Shown here one piece after another: positions 26,316 through 33,936 of a DNA stretch of 64,000 nt; positions within the stretch are counted from its first letter, which is position 1, and every line of letters starts with the position of its first letter. The translations under genes and the position numbers were made by a program. Origin of the DNA: Limimaricola sp027213785 (GTDB lineage Bacteria > Pseudomonadota > Alphaproteobacteria > Rhodobacterales > Rhodobacteraceae); the NCBI RefSeq assembly GCF_050847355.1, contig NZ_CP193755.1:372001-436000 (forward strand), in the 5' to 3' direction. The notes beneath the pieces were generated by a model. The model made no database searches. It was given only the letters and a program-made list of their open reading frames with translations, and was not told where the DNA came from.

Positions 26316-28331
26316 ATGACCAATCCGCTACTGGCGCCCTGGGACACGCCCTTCGGCCTGCCGCCCTATGACCGCATCGAAGACGATCACTGGATGCCCG
26401 CGGCGGAGGCGGTGATCGCCGAGGCGCGAGCCGCCGTCGAGGCGATCGCCGCCAACCCCGAGCCGCCCAGCTTCGACAACACCATCGCCGCGCTGGAGAT
26501 GTCCGATGAGGGCATGGGCCGGGTGTTCGGCGCCTTCTACGCGGTAGCCGGCGCCGACAGCACGCCGGCGCGCCAGTCGCTCCAACGTGATTTCGCCCCG
26601 ATGCTCTCGGCCCATACGTCATGGGTGATCGGTAACCGCGCACTGTTCGAGCGGATCGATACGCTCTGGCAATCGCGCGAGACGCTCGAGCTCGACCGGG
26701 AAGCGGCGCGGGTGCTGATGCTGACGCATCGCCGCTTCGTGCGGGCCGGGGCGCGGCTCGAAGGCGCGCAGGCGGAGCGCATGGCCGAGATCCGCGCCCG
26801 GCTCTCGGTGCTGGGCACCGAGTTCTCGCAGAACCTGCTCGCGGACGAGGCGGGCTGGACCATGCCGTTGTCGCCCGAAGCGCTGGCGCCGCTGCCCGCC
26901 GGTCTGCGGTCGGCCGCGAAATCCGCCGGTGGCGAGAACGGGCCGGTCATCACCCTGTCGCGTTCGCTGGTGGTGCCGTTCCTGCAATATTCGCCGGACC
27001 GGGTGCTGCGGAAGAAAGCCTTCGAGGCGTGGACCGCGCGGGGCATGAATGGCGGCAAAACCGACAACCGCGCCATCGCCGCGGAAACGCTGAAGCTGCG
27101 CGAGGAACGCGCGAAGCTTCTGGGCCACGATGACTACGCCGCGTGGAAGCTCGAAACCGAGATGGCGGGGGATCCGCAATCCGTGCGCGAGCTTCTGCAC
27201 GCGGTCTGGGAGCCGGCGCGCGCGGCGGCCGAGGCCGACGCCGCGATCTACGAGGAGATGCTGCGTGCCGACGGGCATGAGGGGCCGCTGGAGCCTTGGG
27301 ACTGGCGCTACTATGCCGAGGCTCGCCGCCGGGCCGAACACGAGATCGATGACGGCACGCTCAAGCCCTATCTCCAGCTCGACCGGATGATCGAGGCCGC
27401 CTTTTCCGTGGCGCAGCGCCTGTTCGGGATCGAGGCGCGCGAGATCGAGGCACCGCTCTACCACCCGGACGCCCGCGCCTTCGAGATCACCCGGGACGGC
27501 AAGCACCTTGCCGTCTTCATCGGCGACTGGTTCGCCCGGCCGTCCAAGCGCTCCGGTGCGTGGTGCACGACGATGCGCCAGCAGCACCGCATGGGCGGGC
27601 AGGAGGTGCGGCCGCTGGTCCTCAACGTGTGCAACTTCGCGAAGCCAGACCAGGGCGAACCGGCGCTGCTCTCCTTCGACGATGCGCGCACCCTCTTCCA
27701 CGAGTTCGGTCACGCGCTGCACCAGATGCTGTCCGACGTGACATGGGAGAGCATCTCGGGCACCTCGGTGGCGCGCGATTTCGTCGAACTGCCGAGCCAG
27801 CTTTTCGAGCATTGGCTCGAAGTGCCGCAGGTGCTGCGCGAATTCGCCACCCATGCCGAGACCGGCGCGCCGATGCCCGAGGCGCTGATGGAAAAGATGC
27901 TGGCGGCGGCGAATTTCGACCAAGGCTTTGCCACGGTCGAACAGACGGCCTCGGCCATCGTCGATCTCGAGTTTCATTGCGGCCCGGCCCCCGCCGACCC
28001 GATGCAGCGACAGGCGGAACTGCTGGAGGAGATCCGCATGCCCCGCGCCATCGCGATGCGCCACGCCACGCCGCATTTCGCGCATGTCTTCTCGGGCGAC
28101 GGCTATGCGGCGGGCTATTACAGCTACCTGTGGTCCGAGATGATGGATGCGGACGCCTTCGAAGCGTTCCGCGAGACCGGCGATCCCTTCGATCCCGATA
28201 CCGCGCGCAGGCTCGAGGCGCATGTGCTGTCACGCGGCGGCTCCGAGGAGGCCGGGGTGCTCTACGAGCGGTTCCGGGGCGCGACGCCGAGCGTCGAGGC
28301 CCTCTTGAAGGGGCGGGGACTGGCGGCCTGA
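26316..28331 (+). CDS. M3-family zinc metallopeptidase (oligopeptidase A / Dcp type)
   Basis: Oligopeptidase of 671 residues, probably cytoplasmic as no signal peptide is seen. The zinc motif FHEFGHALH lies near residue 461, with the third ligand glutamate downstream in the LPSQLFEHWLE region. Length and the GYAAGYYSYLWSEMMDADAF segment near the C-terminus are typical of Dcp/PrlC enzymes. The ATG at 26316 has AAAGGAGA upstream; an in-frame reading extends into the previous gene but is not real. Peptide-end specificity (dipeptidyl carboxypeptidase or endo-) is not decided. Confidence 0.94.
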   Translation: MTNPLLAPWDTPFGLPPYDRIEDDHWMPAAEAVIAEARAAVEAIAANPEPPSFDNTIAALEMSDEGMGRVFGAFYAVAGADSTPARQSLQRDFAPMLSAHTSWVIGNRALFERIDTLWQSRETLELDREAARVLMLTHRRFVRAGARLEGAQAERMAEIRARLSVLGTEFSQNLLADEAGWTMPLSPEALAPLPAGLRSAAKSAGGENGPVITLSRSLVVPFLQYSPDRVLRKKAFEAWTARGMNGGKTDNRAIAAETLKLREERAKLLGHDDYAAWKLETEMAGDPQSVRELLHAVWEPARAAAEADAAIYEEMLRADGHEGPLEPWDWRYYAEARRRAEHEIDDGTLKPYLQLDRMIEAAFSVAQRLFGIEAREIEAPLYHPDARAFEITRDGKHLAVFIGDWFARPSKRSGAWCTTMRQQHRMGGQEVRPLVLNVCNFAKPDQGEPALLSFDDARTLFHEFGHALHQMLSDVTWESISGTSVARDFVELPSQLFEHWLEVPQVLREFATHAETGAPMPEALMEKMLAAANFDQGFATVEQTASAIVDLEFHCGPAPADPMQRQAELLEEIRMPRAIAMRHATPHFAHVFSGDGYAAGYYSYLWSEMMDADAFEAFRETGDPFDPDTARRLEAHVLSRGGSEEAGVLYERFRGATPSVEALLKGRGLAA

Positions 28332-28368
28332 GCTGACGCGAGGGGAAGGCCGGAGCGGGACGGGGCGG

Positions 28369-28393
28369 GGAACTGCGCTCCGCCCGACCCGTT
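28369..28393 (+). promoter_or_regulatory. EcfG-type promoter of the PRC-barrel gene
   Basis: GGAAC (28369-28373), a 16-base spacer, then CGTT (28390-28393). This is an exact match to the consensus of the alphaproteobacterial general-stress sigma factor EcfG (GGAAC-N16/17-CGTT). It lies 36 bases before the ATG at 28430. Confidence 0.65.
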
Positions 28394-28429
28394 GAGTCGG
28401 CAACACGGACCAAGAAAGGAACGCCCAAG

Positions 28430-28891
28430 ATGAAACTCTTCACCGCAAGCGCCCTCGCCCTTTCCGTCGCCGCCACCGGCGCGCTGGCCGAAAGCCACGT
28501 CATGACCGAGACCCCGGCGATGACGAGCGCCGACCTGTCGGGCATGCAGGGGGATCTGATCCGGACCCGCGACATCACCGGCGGGGCGATCTACACCATC
28601 AACGAGGCCGACGACGAAGGCTGGGACGGCGTCAGCGCCTATGACGAGCTTGGCGCGGACTGGAACGAGATCGGCGAGATCGAGGACGTGGTCCTGTCGA
28701 GCGACGGCCAGATGGTCGGCGTGGTGGCCGAGGTCGGCGGCTTTCTCGACATCGCGGACAAGCACGTGATGCTGGCCACCGGCGATGTCCGCCTCGTCGC
28801 CGTCGACGATGCGACCTATGCGATCGTGACCCGCCTGAGCGAAGAGGAACTGGAAGCGCTCGAAGGCGTGGATGAAGGCTTCTGGGACTGA
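28430..28891 (+). CDS. Secreted PRC-barrel domain protein
   Basis: Exported protein of 153 residues with a Sec signal peptide (MKLFTASALALSVAATGALA, cleavage after residue 20). The mature part is acidic and contains a PRC-barrel fold, best seen in WNEIGEIEDVVLSSDGQMVG followed by GGFLDIADKHVML. Proteins of this kind occur widely in Rhodobacteraceae as small periplasmic proteins of unknown role. The upstream EcfG-type promoter and downstream terminator make it a single-gene unit, probably stress-induced. Confidence 0.85.
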   Translation: MKLFTASALALSVAATGALAESHVMTETPAMTSADLSGMQGDLIRTRDITGGAIYTINEADDEGWDGVSAYDELGADWNEIGEIEDVVLSSDGQMVGVVAEVGGFLDIADKHVMLATGDVRLVAVDDATYAIVTRLSEEELEALEGVDEGFWD

Positions 28892-28923
28892 GCGTCCCGG
28901 TAGTGCCCGAAGGGCCATGAAGG

Positions 28924-28950
28924 GGGGCGCGGTTTTCCGCGCCCCTTTTT
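28924..28950 (+). terminator. Rho-independent terminator of the PRC-barrel gene
   Basis: Perfect 9-bp stem GGGGCGCGG / CCGCGCCCC with a TTTT loop, followed by TTTTT. It starts 32 bases after the stop codon. The convergent gene ends at 28965. Confidence 0.93.
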
Positions 28951-28964
28951 CGTGGCCACGCGGA

Positions 28965-29216
28965 TCAGACCGCCTTGCGATGCGCCTCGGCGGCTTCGAA
29001 GATGTGGTGCATCTCGTCGGCGAGGGCACCCTCGATCGACAGGCCTTCGCCGGGCACCGCGCCCGGGTCCTCTTCGTCGGCGATCATGTGGCTGCGATCG
29101 CGGATGTAATCGCGCAACTCGTCGCCCGCCGGCCCCTCGAGCGCGGCGACCAGCCGGGCAAGCACCTTGCGCTGGGCCAGGAGACGGCCTTCGAGCGTAT
29201 CTGGATTGGCGGACAT
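28965..29216 (-). CDS. Small helical protein of unknown function
   Basis: Protein of 83 residues, strongly helical and acidic, beginning MSANPDTLEGRLLAQRKVL. No membrane segment or signal is seen and I do not recognise a family. GGAGG stands 6 bases before the ATG. An EcfG-type promoter on the minus strand lies 35 bases upstream and shares its -35 region with the divergent promoter of the next gene. It is likely a general-stress gene. Confidence 0.75.
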   Translation of the reverse strand: MSANPDTLEGRLLAQRKVLARLVAALEGPAGDELRDYIRDRSHMIADEEDPGAVPGEGLSIEGALADEMHHIFEAAEAHRKAV

Positions 29217-29251
29217 GGGCGGCCTCCGGGTTTGGTTGATCCTGTTGGGCC

Positions 29252-29277
29252 AACGTTGGCTGAGGGTGGGACGTTCC
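29252..29277 (-). promoter_or_regulatory. EcfG-type promoter, leftward
   Basis: On the minus strand GGAAC (29277-29273), a 17-base spacer, then CGTT (29255-29252). Exact consensus match, 35 bases before the ATG at 29216. Its -35 forms a 13-bp palindrome (29272-29284) with the -35 of the rightward promoter. Confidence 0.65.
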
Positions 29278-29278
29278 C

Positions 29279-29303
29279 GGAACGCGCGCGTCAGCCAGGC
29301 GTT
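29279..29303 (+). promoter_or_regulatory. EcfG-type promoter, rightward
   Basis: GGAAC (29279-29283), a 16-base spacer, then CGTT (29300-29303). Exact consensus match, 33 bases before the ATG at 29337. The two divergent -35 elements are separated by a single base. Confidence 0.7.
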
Positions 29304-29336
29304 TCCTCCCCTGAGAACAAGGATCGGAGGCACGTC

Positions 29337-29636
29337 ATGCGACACCACCGAAAGCGCGGGCCCGCGCTTTTGCCGACGCTGGCCCTTCTGGGCGGCGCGG
29401 TCTGGCTGGTCCGGCGCTATCGCAGCGAGATCCGCGAAGCGGCCGAGGCCGGGATGGACCGGATGCAGGCCAGCCGGGCCCGCCATCGAGGCTACGCCGC
29501 TTTCGCCCATGACGATGGCGGGCCGGTGCGGCAGGCCGGGCGCGAGGAAATGCGCGATCCGCCGCGGCGCTGGGACCTGCAGGACGAGACGGCGGACGAA
29601 AGCTTTCCGGCCTCGGACCCGCCATCGAGCTACTGA
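29337..29636 (+). CDS. Small membrane-anchored protein with ESFPASDPPS tail
   Basis: Protein of 99 residues. A basic start (MRHHRKRG) precedes one hydrophobic segment (about 9-24), then a charged helical region and a C-terminus reading DETADESFPASDPPSSY. I recall this ESFPASDPP ending from short uncharacterised proteobacterial proteins; function unknown and not checked by search. GGAGG lies 6 bases upstream of the ATG, and an EcfG-type promoter precedes it. It ends 2 bases from the convergent CDF gene. Confidence 0.8.
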   Translation: MRHHRKRGPALLPTLALLGGAVWLVRRYRSEIREAAEAGMDRMQASRARHRGYAAFAHDDGGPVRQAGREEMRDPPRRWDLQDETADESFPASDPPSSY

Positions 29637-29638
29637 CC

Positions 29639-30517
29639 TCAGACCGGGTCCTTGTGGATGATCACATCGGCCCGCGGGTATCGGGCGAGGATCTCATGCT
29701 TGAGCGCGGCGCCGATGGCATGCGCCTCTTGCAGGCTCTGCGTGCCGTCGAGCTCGATATGCAGATTCACGAAGACCCGGCCGCCGGAGCGGCGTGTGCG
29801 CAGGTCGTGATGGCCGTGTACGCCCGGAAAATCGCTGGCGATCGCCTCGATCCCGGCGACGGTTTCGGCATCCACCGCCCGGTCCATCAGCGCGTCCCAA
29901 GCGTCGCGTCCGATGATCAGCGCGCCGCGCGCCATCAGCAGCGCCGCGCCGATCGCGACGACCGGGTCGACCCAGCCCAGCCCGAAGCGTCGCGAGGCCC
30001 ATAGCGCGCCGATCGCGCCGAGCGCGGGCACAAGATCACCGAGGTAATGCAGCGAATCCGCCGCCACCACGCGGTTGCCGGTGGCGCGGGCCACGTGGCG
30101 CTGCCAGCCGACTAGGGCCAGCGTCAGCCCGATCGACAGCGACATCACCGCGATGCCCGCCCCTTCCGCGGTGGGCATCGCGGGGGCGGGGTTGGCGAGG
30201 CGCTGCGCCCCGGCGCCGCCGATCAGCGCGGCCGAGGCGAGGATGAACAGGCATTGCCCCAGCGCCGCGAGGTCCTCGGCCGAGCCATGACCGAAGGCGT
30301 GGTCGTCGTCGGCCGGCCGCGCCGCATAGGCGATCGCCGCCAGCGCGCCCAGCGACATCGCCAGATCCAGCGCCGAATCGGCCAGCGTCGCGGCGACCGA
30401 GAGGGCGCCGGTCTGGAACAGCGCCCAGAGCTTGGCCGCGATCAGGATCAGGGCCACCGCAACGGAGGCGATCCCGGCCGAAAGGTTCAGCCGGTCGTCG
30501 TCGCGCTGCGCTGCCAT
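29639..30517 (-). CDS. Cation diffusion facilitator (FieF-like metal efflux protein)
   Basis: Inner-membrane metal/proton antiporter of 292 residues with six hydrophobic segments. The transport-site acids and histidine are present: LADSALDLAMS in the second helix and AADSLHYLGDL in the fifth, matching the D-D and H-D sites of FieF/YiiP. A cytoplasmic domain follows with GVHGHHDLRTRRSG. Zinc, iron or manganese are possible substrates. Starts 4 bases after the SH3-protein stop, so the two are probably one operon. Confidence 0.9.
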   Translation of the reverse strand: MAAQRDDDRLNLSAGIASVAVALILIAAKLWALFQTGALSVAATLADSALDLAMSLGALAAIAYAARPADDDHAFGHGSAEDLAALGQCLFILASAALIGGAGAQRLANPAPAMPTAEGAGIAVMSLSIGLTLALVGWQRHVARATGNRVVAADSLHYLGDLVPALGAIGALWASRRFGLGWVDPVVAIGAALLMARGALIIGRDAWDALMDRAVDAETVAGIEAIASDFPGVHGHHDLRTRRSGGRVFVNLHIELDGTQSLQEAHAIGAALKHEILARYPRADVIIHKDPV

Positions 30518-30521
30518 GCGA

Positions 30522-31142
30522 TCAGTCCCGGATCTCGTCCGGAGCGACGCCCCAGATCTGCGTCTTGGGCGCCCAGCCCTTGTAGCCGCCGGCGGTGAGG
30601 CGGCACCAGTCCGGTTCGCATTCGCCCAGCCGCGCCACCACGCCGGCCTCAAGTTGCGCCACCACCGTGGCGTTCTCCTGCGGCCGGCTGCGCAGGGGCA
30701 GCAGTTCGGCATCGACGATCACCGTGCGCACGCCGGACAGCATCGCGTAATGCATCCAGCCGCCCACCCCCTCGCGGTCGGTGACGCGGCGCCAGTGGCC
30801 GTATTCGGCGGTCACCTGCAGCGGCATGTCACGGCGCAGGAACACCCAGTCGATCCGGTGCGACAGTGACGGGCCGCGCCGGACATTGCCGCGATCGGTC
30901 GAAAGCGACACGAAGCGCGGCAGCGGCAGGTTGGTCTCGGGACCCCTCTCGGGCCCTTCCGGTACCGCGATCTCGCGCGGGGCGGCGGGCGAGGCGGGGG
31001 CGGGCGCCGGTTGGGGCGCCGCTGCCACGGTCTCCGACCGCTCGGGCCGGGGCTTGGGGCGGCTGCCCGGCACGTCCTGAGCCAGCACCGGCTGTGCCGC
31101 CAGAGCCAGCAGCAGCGTCACGATTGGTCCGAAATGCGTCAT
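30522..31142 (-). CDS. Secreted protein with two bacterial SH3 domains
   Basis: Exported protein of 206 residues with a signal peptide (about 1-21, ending LAQPVLAQ) and a proline/alanine-rich linker to about residue 75. Two SH3b repeats follow: RGNVRRGPSLSHRIDWVF with the WRRVTDREGVGGWMH strand, then LPLRSRPQENATVVAQ with a YKGWAPKTQIWGV ending. Such domains bind peptidoglycan or peptides, so a cell-wall role in the periplasm is inferred. Divergent from the dehydrogenase gene. Confidence 0.87.
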   Translation of the reverse strand: MTHFGPIVTLLLALAAQPVLAQDVPGSRPKPRPERSETVAAAPQPAPAPASPAAPREIAVPEGPERGPETNLPLPRFVSLSTDRGNVRRGPSLSHRIDWVFLRRDMPLQVTAEYGHWRRVTDREGVGGWMHYAMLSGVRTVIVDAELLPLRSRPQENATVVAQLEAGVVARLGECEPDWCRLTAGGYKGWAPKTQIWGVAPDEIRD

Positions 31143-31270
31143 CCGCGCCCTGTCCGTCTGGTCCCGATGCCGAGGCCACTGGCCCGCAGAAGGCGCGTTC
31201 TTGCGTCGCGCGCCCGGTCCCGGCACTCTGTCATGAAGCCGGTTCGGGGAAAAGCGCAAGGGACGTTCGC

Positions 31271-32257
31271 ATGTCGGAGAAGCGGCTTCGTGTGATCGCC
31301 ACGCGACGCCTGCCCGAAGGGGTGGAGCGGCAACTCGCGGCACGGTTCGATTTCACGCCGGGACCGGCGGAGACGCCGCTCGGGGGCGAGGCGCTCGATG
31401 CGGCACTGCACGAGGCCGAAGTGCTGGTCACCACCCTTTCGGACCGGATCAGTGACACCTGTCTTGAGGCGGCGGGAGAGCGGCTGCGGCTTCTGGCCAA
31501 TTTCGGCGCGGGCGTCGATCATATCGACGTCGCGGCCGCGGCGCGGCATGGTATCGCCGTGACCAACACCCCCGATGTCGCCACCGAGGACACCGCCGAT
31601 GTGACCATGGTGCTGATCCTCGCGGTGACGCGCCGGTTGCCGGAGGCCTTCGCGCTGCTACAATCGGGCGAATGGGACGGCTGGTCGCCGGACCTGCTCT
31701 TGGGTGGCCGGATCGCCGGTCGCAACCTGGCGATTCTCGGCATGGGCCGGATCGGTCAGGCGGTGGCTCGCCGCGCCGCCGCCTTCGGCATGACGATCGG
31801 CTATCACAACCGCAACCGGCTGCCGATGGAGGTCGAGGAAGCCCTCGGCGCGCGCTGGTGGTCCAGCCTCGACCAAATGATCGCGCAGGCCGACGTGCTG
31901 TCGATCAACTGCCCGCACACCCCGGCCACCTACCATCTGGTCAATGCGCGCCGGATCGCGCTGATGAAGCCCGGCGCGGTCGTGGTGAACACGTCACGCG
32001 GCGAGGTGATCGACGAGAATGCCCTGACTCGGGCGCTGCGCGCGGGCGAAATCGGCGGCGCCGGGCTCGACGTGTTCGAGAAGCGCCGCGAGATCAACCC
32101 GCGGCTGCGGGCGCTGCCCAACGTGGTGCTGCTTCCGCATATGGGCTCGGCCACGGTGGAGGGGCGCCTGGCGATGGGCGAGCGGGTGATCGCCAACATC
32201 GCGGCACTGGCGGAAGGGGCTCCGCTTCCCGATCTCGTGAGGCCGCAGGACGCCTGA
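31271..32257 (+). CDS. D-2-hydroxyacid dehydrogenase (glyoxylate/hydroxypyruvate reductase-like)
   Basis: NAD(P)-dependent enzyme of 328 residues. The Rossmann loop is LGMGRIGQAVARRAAAFGM (about residues 155-173). The catalytic triad is seen as Arg in NTSRGEVIDE, Glu in GLDVFEKRRE and His in LLPHMGSATVEGR. It resembles glyoxylate or D-glycerate dehydrogenases more than lactate or phosphoglycerate dehydrogenases, but substrate is not fixed. AAGGGA precedes the ATG. An in-frame extension upstream is not credible. Confidence 0.9.
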   Translation: MSEKRLRVIATRRLPEGVERQLAARFDFTPGPAETPLGGEALDAALHEAEVLVTTLSDRISDTCLEAAGERLRLLANFGAGVDHIDVAAAARHGIAVTNTPDVATEDTADVTMVLILAVTRRLPEAFALLQSGEWDGWSPDLLLGGRIAGRNLAILGMGRIGQAVARRAAAFGMTIGYHNRNRLPMEVEEALGARWWSSLDQMIAQADVLSINCPHTPATYHLVNARRIALMKPGAVVVNTSRGEVIDENALTRALRAGEIGGAGLDVFEKRREINPRLRALPNVVLLPHMGSATVEGRLAMGERVIANIAALAEGAPLPDLVRPQDA

Positions 32258-32273
32258 GAAGGTTCATGTCATC

Positions 32274-32299
32274 GGAACCGAAAACGCGTCAGGCGCGTT
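32274..32299 (+). promoter_or_regulatory. EcfG-type promoter of the 67-residue membrane protein
   Basis: GGAAC (32274-32278), a 17-base spacer, then CGTT (32296-32299). Exact consensus match, 36 bases before the ATG at 32336. It lies 16 bases after the dehydrogenase stop, so the small gene can be expressed independently of it. Confidence 0.62.
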
Positions 32300-32335
32300 G
32301 CACGGGCGACTGAAGCCAATGGGATTCATGTTTCA

Positions 32336-32539
32336 ATGCGCAACTGGGCCATCGTATTCTTCGCGCTCGCGTTCCTGTCGGGGCTGGTCTGCCTCGGGTC
32401 GAACACGCCTGCGGATCTGAGCGTCGCGCGCACGCTGATGGTCCTGTTCGGTGTGCTGGCCGCCTATGCGGCGACCGCCCACAGGCTGCAGGCCCGGCTG
32501 CGCGAGCGGCCCGGCAGGGGCGGGCCGCTCAGGACCTGA
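32336..32539 (+). CDS. Small membrane protein (two segments)
   Basis: Protein of 67 residues with hydrophobic segments at about 4-20 and 31-48 and a basic tail (LRERPGRGGPLRT). The layout is like DUF1328/YtjA-type small membrane proteins, which are often stress genes, but the sequence match is loose. The EcfG-type promoter upstream supports a stress-induced gene. Its TGA abuts the convergent lipoprotein stop, forming TGATCA. Confidence 0.72.
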   Translation: MRNWAIVFFALAFLSGLVCLGSNTPADLSVARTLMVLFGVLAAYAATAHRLQARLRERPGRGGPLRT

Positions 32540-33100
32540 TCAGTTCGACATGCGCCGCACGAGACGCTGGCCTGGCAGGTCGCCGCCCAGTACCTGTTCG
32601 CGCGTATCACGCGCAAAGGCTGCCAGCAGATCGCGGTAATACCCGCCCGCCGAGTTGGTCACCGCGCCGACAAGCGCGCCGGTTCGGGTTTCGGCGGCCT
32701 CGCCCGCAAGGACCTGCACCGTGTAGCTGCCGCGCAGCGCCCCCGTCGGATCGATGACGCGCACCGCCCCCGAAAGCCGCGATTGATCGCGTCCCCGCGC
32801 CGTCGCGGTGCCACCGGCGAGATTGATTCGGGATATCTCGACCAGCATCCGCCATTGGCCGCCCCGGTCCAACCTGTCGGCGAACTCCCGGCTCAACGCG
32901 GCGTCGAGATCGGGCGCGATACGGCTCGTGTAGTCGCGGGCCGCACCGCTCTCGAAACCCGCGCCCTCGGCCGTGACCACGATGTCGGCGAGCTGCAACT
33001 CGCCGCGCGCCGCGCGCGACAGCGGGTTCGGATCGGGTGCGCCGCAGGCCGCGAGAAGCCCGGCGACGCCGAGGGCGATCAGGTGACGACGATGGAACAT
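32540..33100 (-). CDS. Rhodobacteraceae lipoprotein (DUF6778-like)
   Basis: Lipoprotein of 186 residues. The signal ends in a lipobox, VAGLLAAC-GAPD, with the cysteine at about residue 19. The mature part alternates beta strands and helices and ends with a conserved-looking GGYYRDLLAAFARDTREQVLG helix (cited as GGYYRDLLAAFARD, TREQVLG). It looks like the DUF6778 type I recall from this family of bacteria. Function unknown. It follows panB by 23 bases and may be in the panC-panB operon. Confidence 0.8.
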   Translation of the reverse strand: MFHRRHLIALGVAGLLAACGAPDPNPLSRAARGELQLADIVVTAEGAGFESGAARDYTSRIAPDLDAALSREFADRLDRGGQWRMLVEISRINLAGGTATARGRDQSRLSGAVRVIDPTGALRGSYTVQVLAGEAAETRTGALVGAVTNSAGGYYRDLLAAFARDTREQVLGGDLPGQRLVRRMSN

Positions 33101-33123
33101 CGGTATCCTTTCAACGACATGTG

Positions 33124-33936
33124 TCAGCGGTATACCTCGTCCTCCGTCGGAAAGGCGCGTGACTTCACGTCCTCGGCGTAGCGCTTCACGGAATCCTCGA
33201 TCATCGGACCGAGCTGGCCATAGACCTTCACGAATTTCGGGGTCCAAGGGTTCAGTCCCAGCATGTCCTCGAGCACGAGGATCTGGCCGTCGCATTCGGC
33301 CGATGCGCCGATGCCGATGGTCGGGATCTCCACCGCCTTGGTGATCTTCGCGGCCAGCGGCTCGACCATGCCCTCGAGCACCACGGCGAAGGCGCCGGCC
33401 TCGGCCACGGCACGGGCGTCCTCGAGATGCGCCTCCCAGGTCTCTTCGTCGCGGCCTTGGGTCTTGAAGCCGCCCATGACATGGCTCGACTGCGGCGTCA
33501 GGCCGATATGGGCCATCACCGGGATGCCGCGCTCCACGAGGAAACGGATCGTCTCGGCCATGCGGGCGCCGCCCTCGAGCTTCACGGCGCCGCACTGGGT
33601 TTCCTTCATCACCCGCGCGGCGTTGCGAAAGGCCATGGCGGGGCTTTCCTCGTAGCTGCCGAAGGGCATGTCGACGACGATCAGCGCCTTCTTGGTGCCG
33701 CGCACCACGGCACGGCCATGCATGATCATCAGGTCGAGCGAGACGCCGACCGTGCTTTCCATGCCGTGCATCACCATGCCGAGGCTGTCGCCCACGAGGA
33801 TGAAATCCGCGTGGCGGTCGACGATCGCGGCGGTGTGCGCGTGGTATGAGGTGAGCGAGACGATCGGCTCGCCGCCCTTGCGGCGGGCGATCTGCGGGAC
33901 CGTCGTGCGGCGGATCGTTTCGGTCTGGGTGCTCAT
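33124..33936 (-). CDS. panB: 3-methyl-2-oxobutanoate hydroxymethyltransferase
   Basis: First pantothenate enzyme, 270 residues: it adds a hydroxymethyl group from methylene-tetrahydrofolate to 2-oxoisovalerate. PanB hallmarks are SLTSYHAHTAAIVD, LVGDSLGMVMHGMEST with the magnesium-binding aspartate, VKLEGGARM, and IPVMAHIGLTPQS. The ATG overlaps the panC stop by 4 bases. Panels of this pathway in the window are panB, panC and coaBC. Confidence 0.97.
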   Translation of the reverse strand: MSTQTETIRRTTVPQIARRKGGEPIVSLTSYHAHTAAIVDRHADFILVGDSLGMVMHGMESTVGVSLDLMIMHGRAVVRGTKKALIVVDMPFGSYEESPAMAFRNAARVMKETQCGAVKLEGGARMAETIRFLVERGIPVMAHIGLTPQSSHVMGGFKTQGRDEETWEAHLEDARAVAEAGAFAVVLEGMVEPLAAKITKAVEIPTIGIGASAECDGQILVLEDMLGLNPWTPKFVKVYGQLGPMIEDSVKRYAEDVKSRAFPTEDEVYR

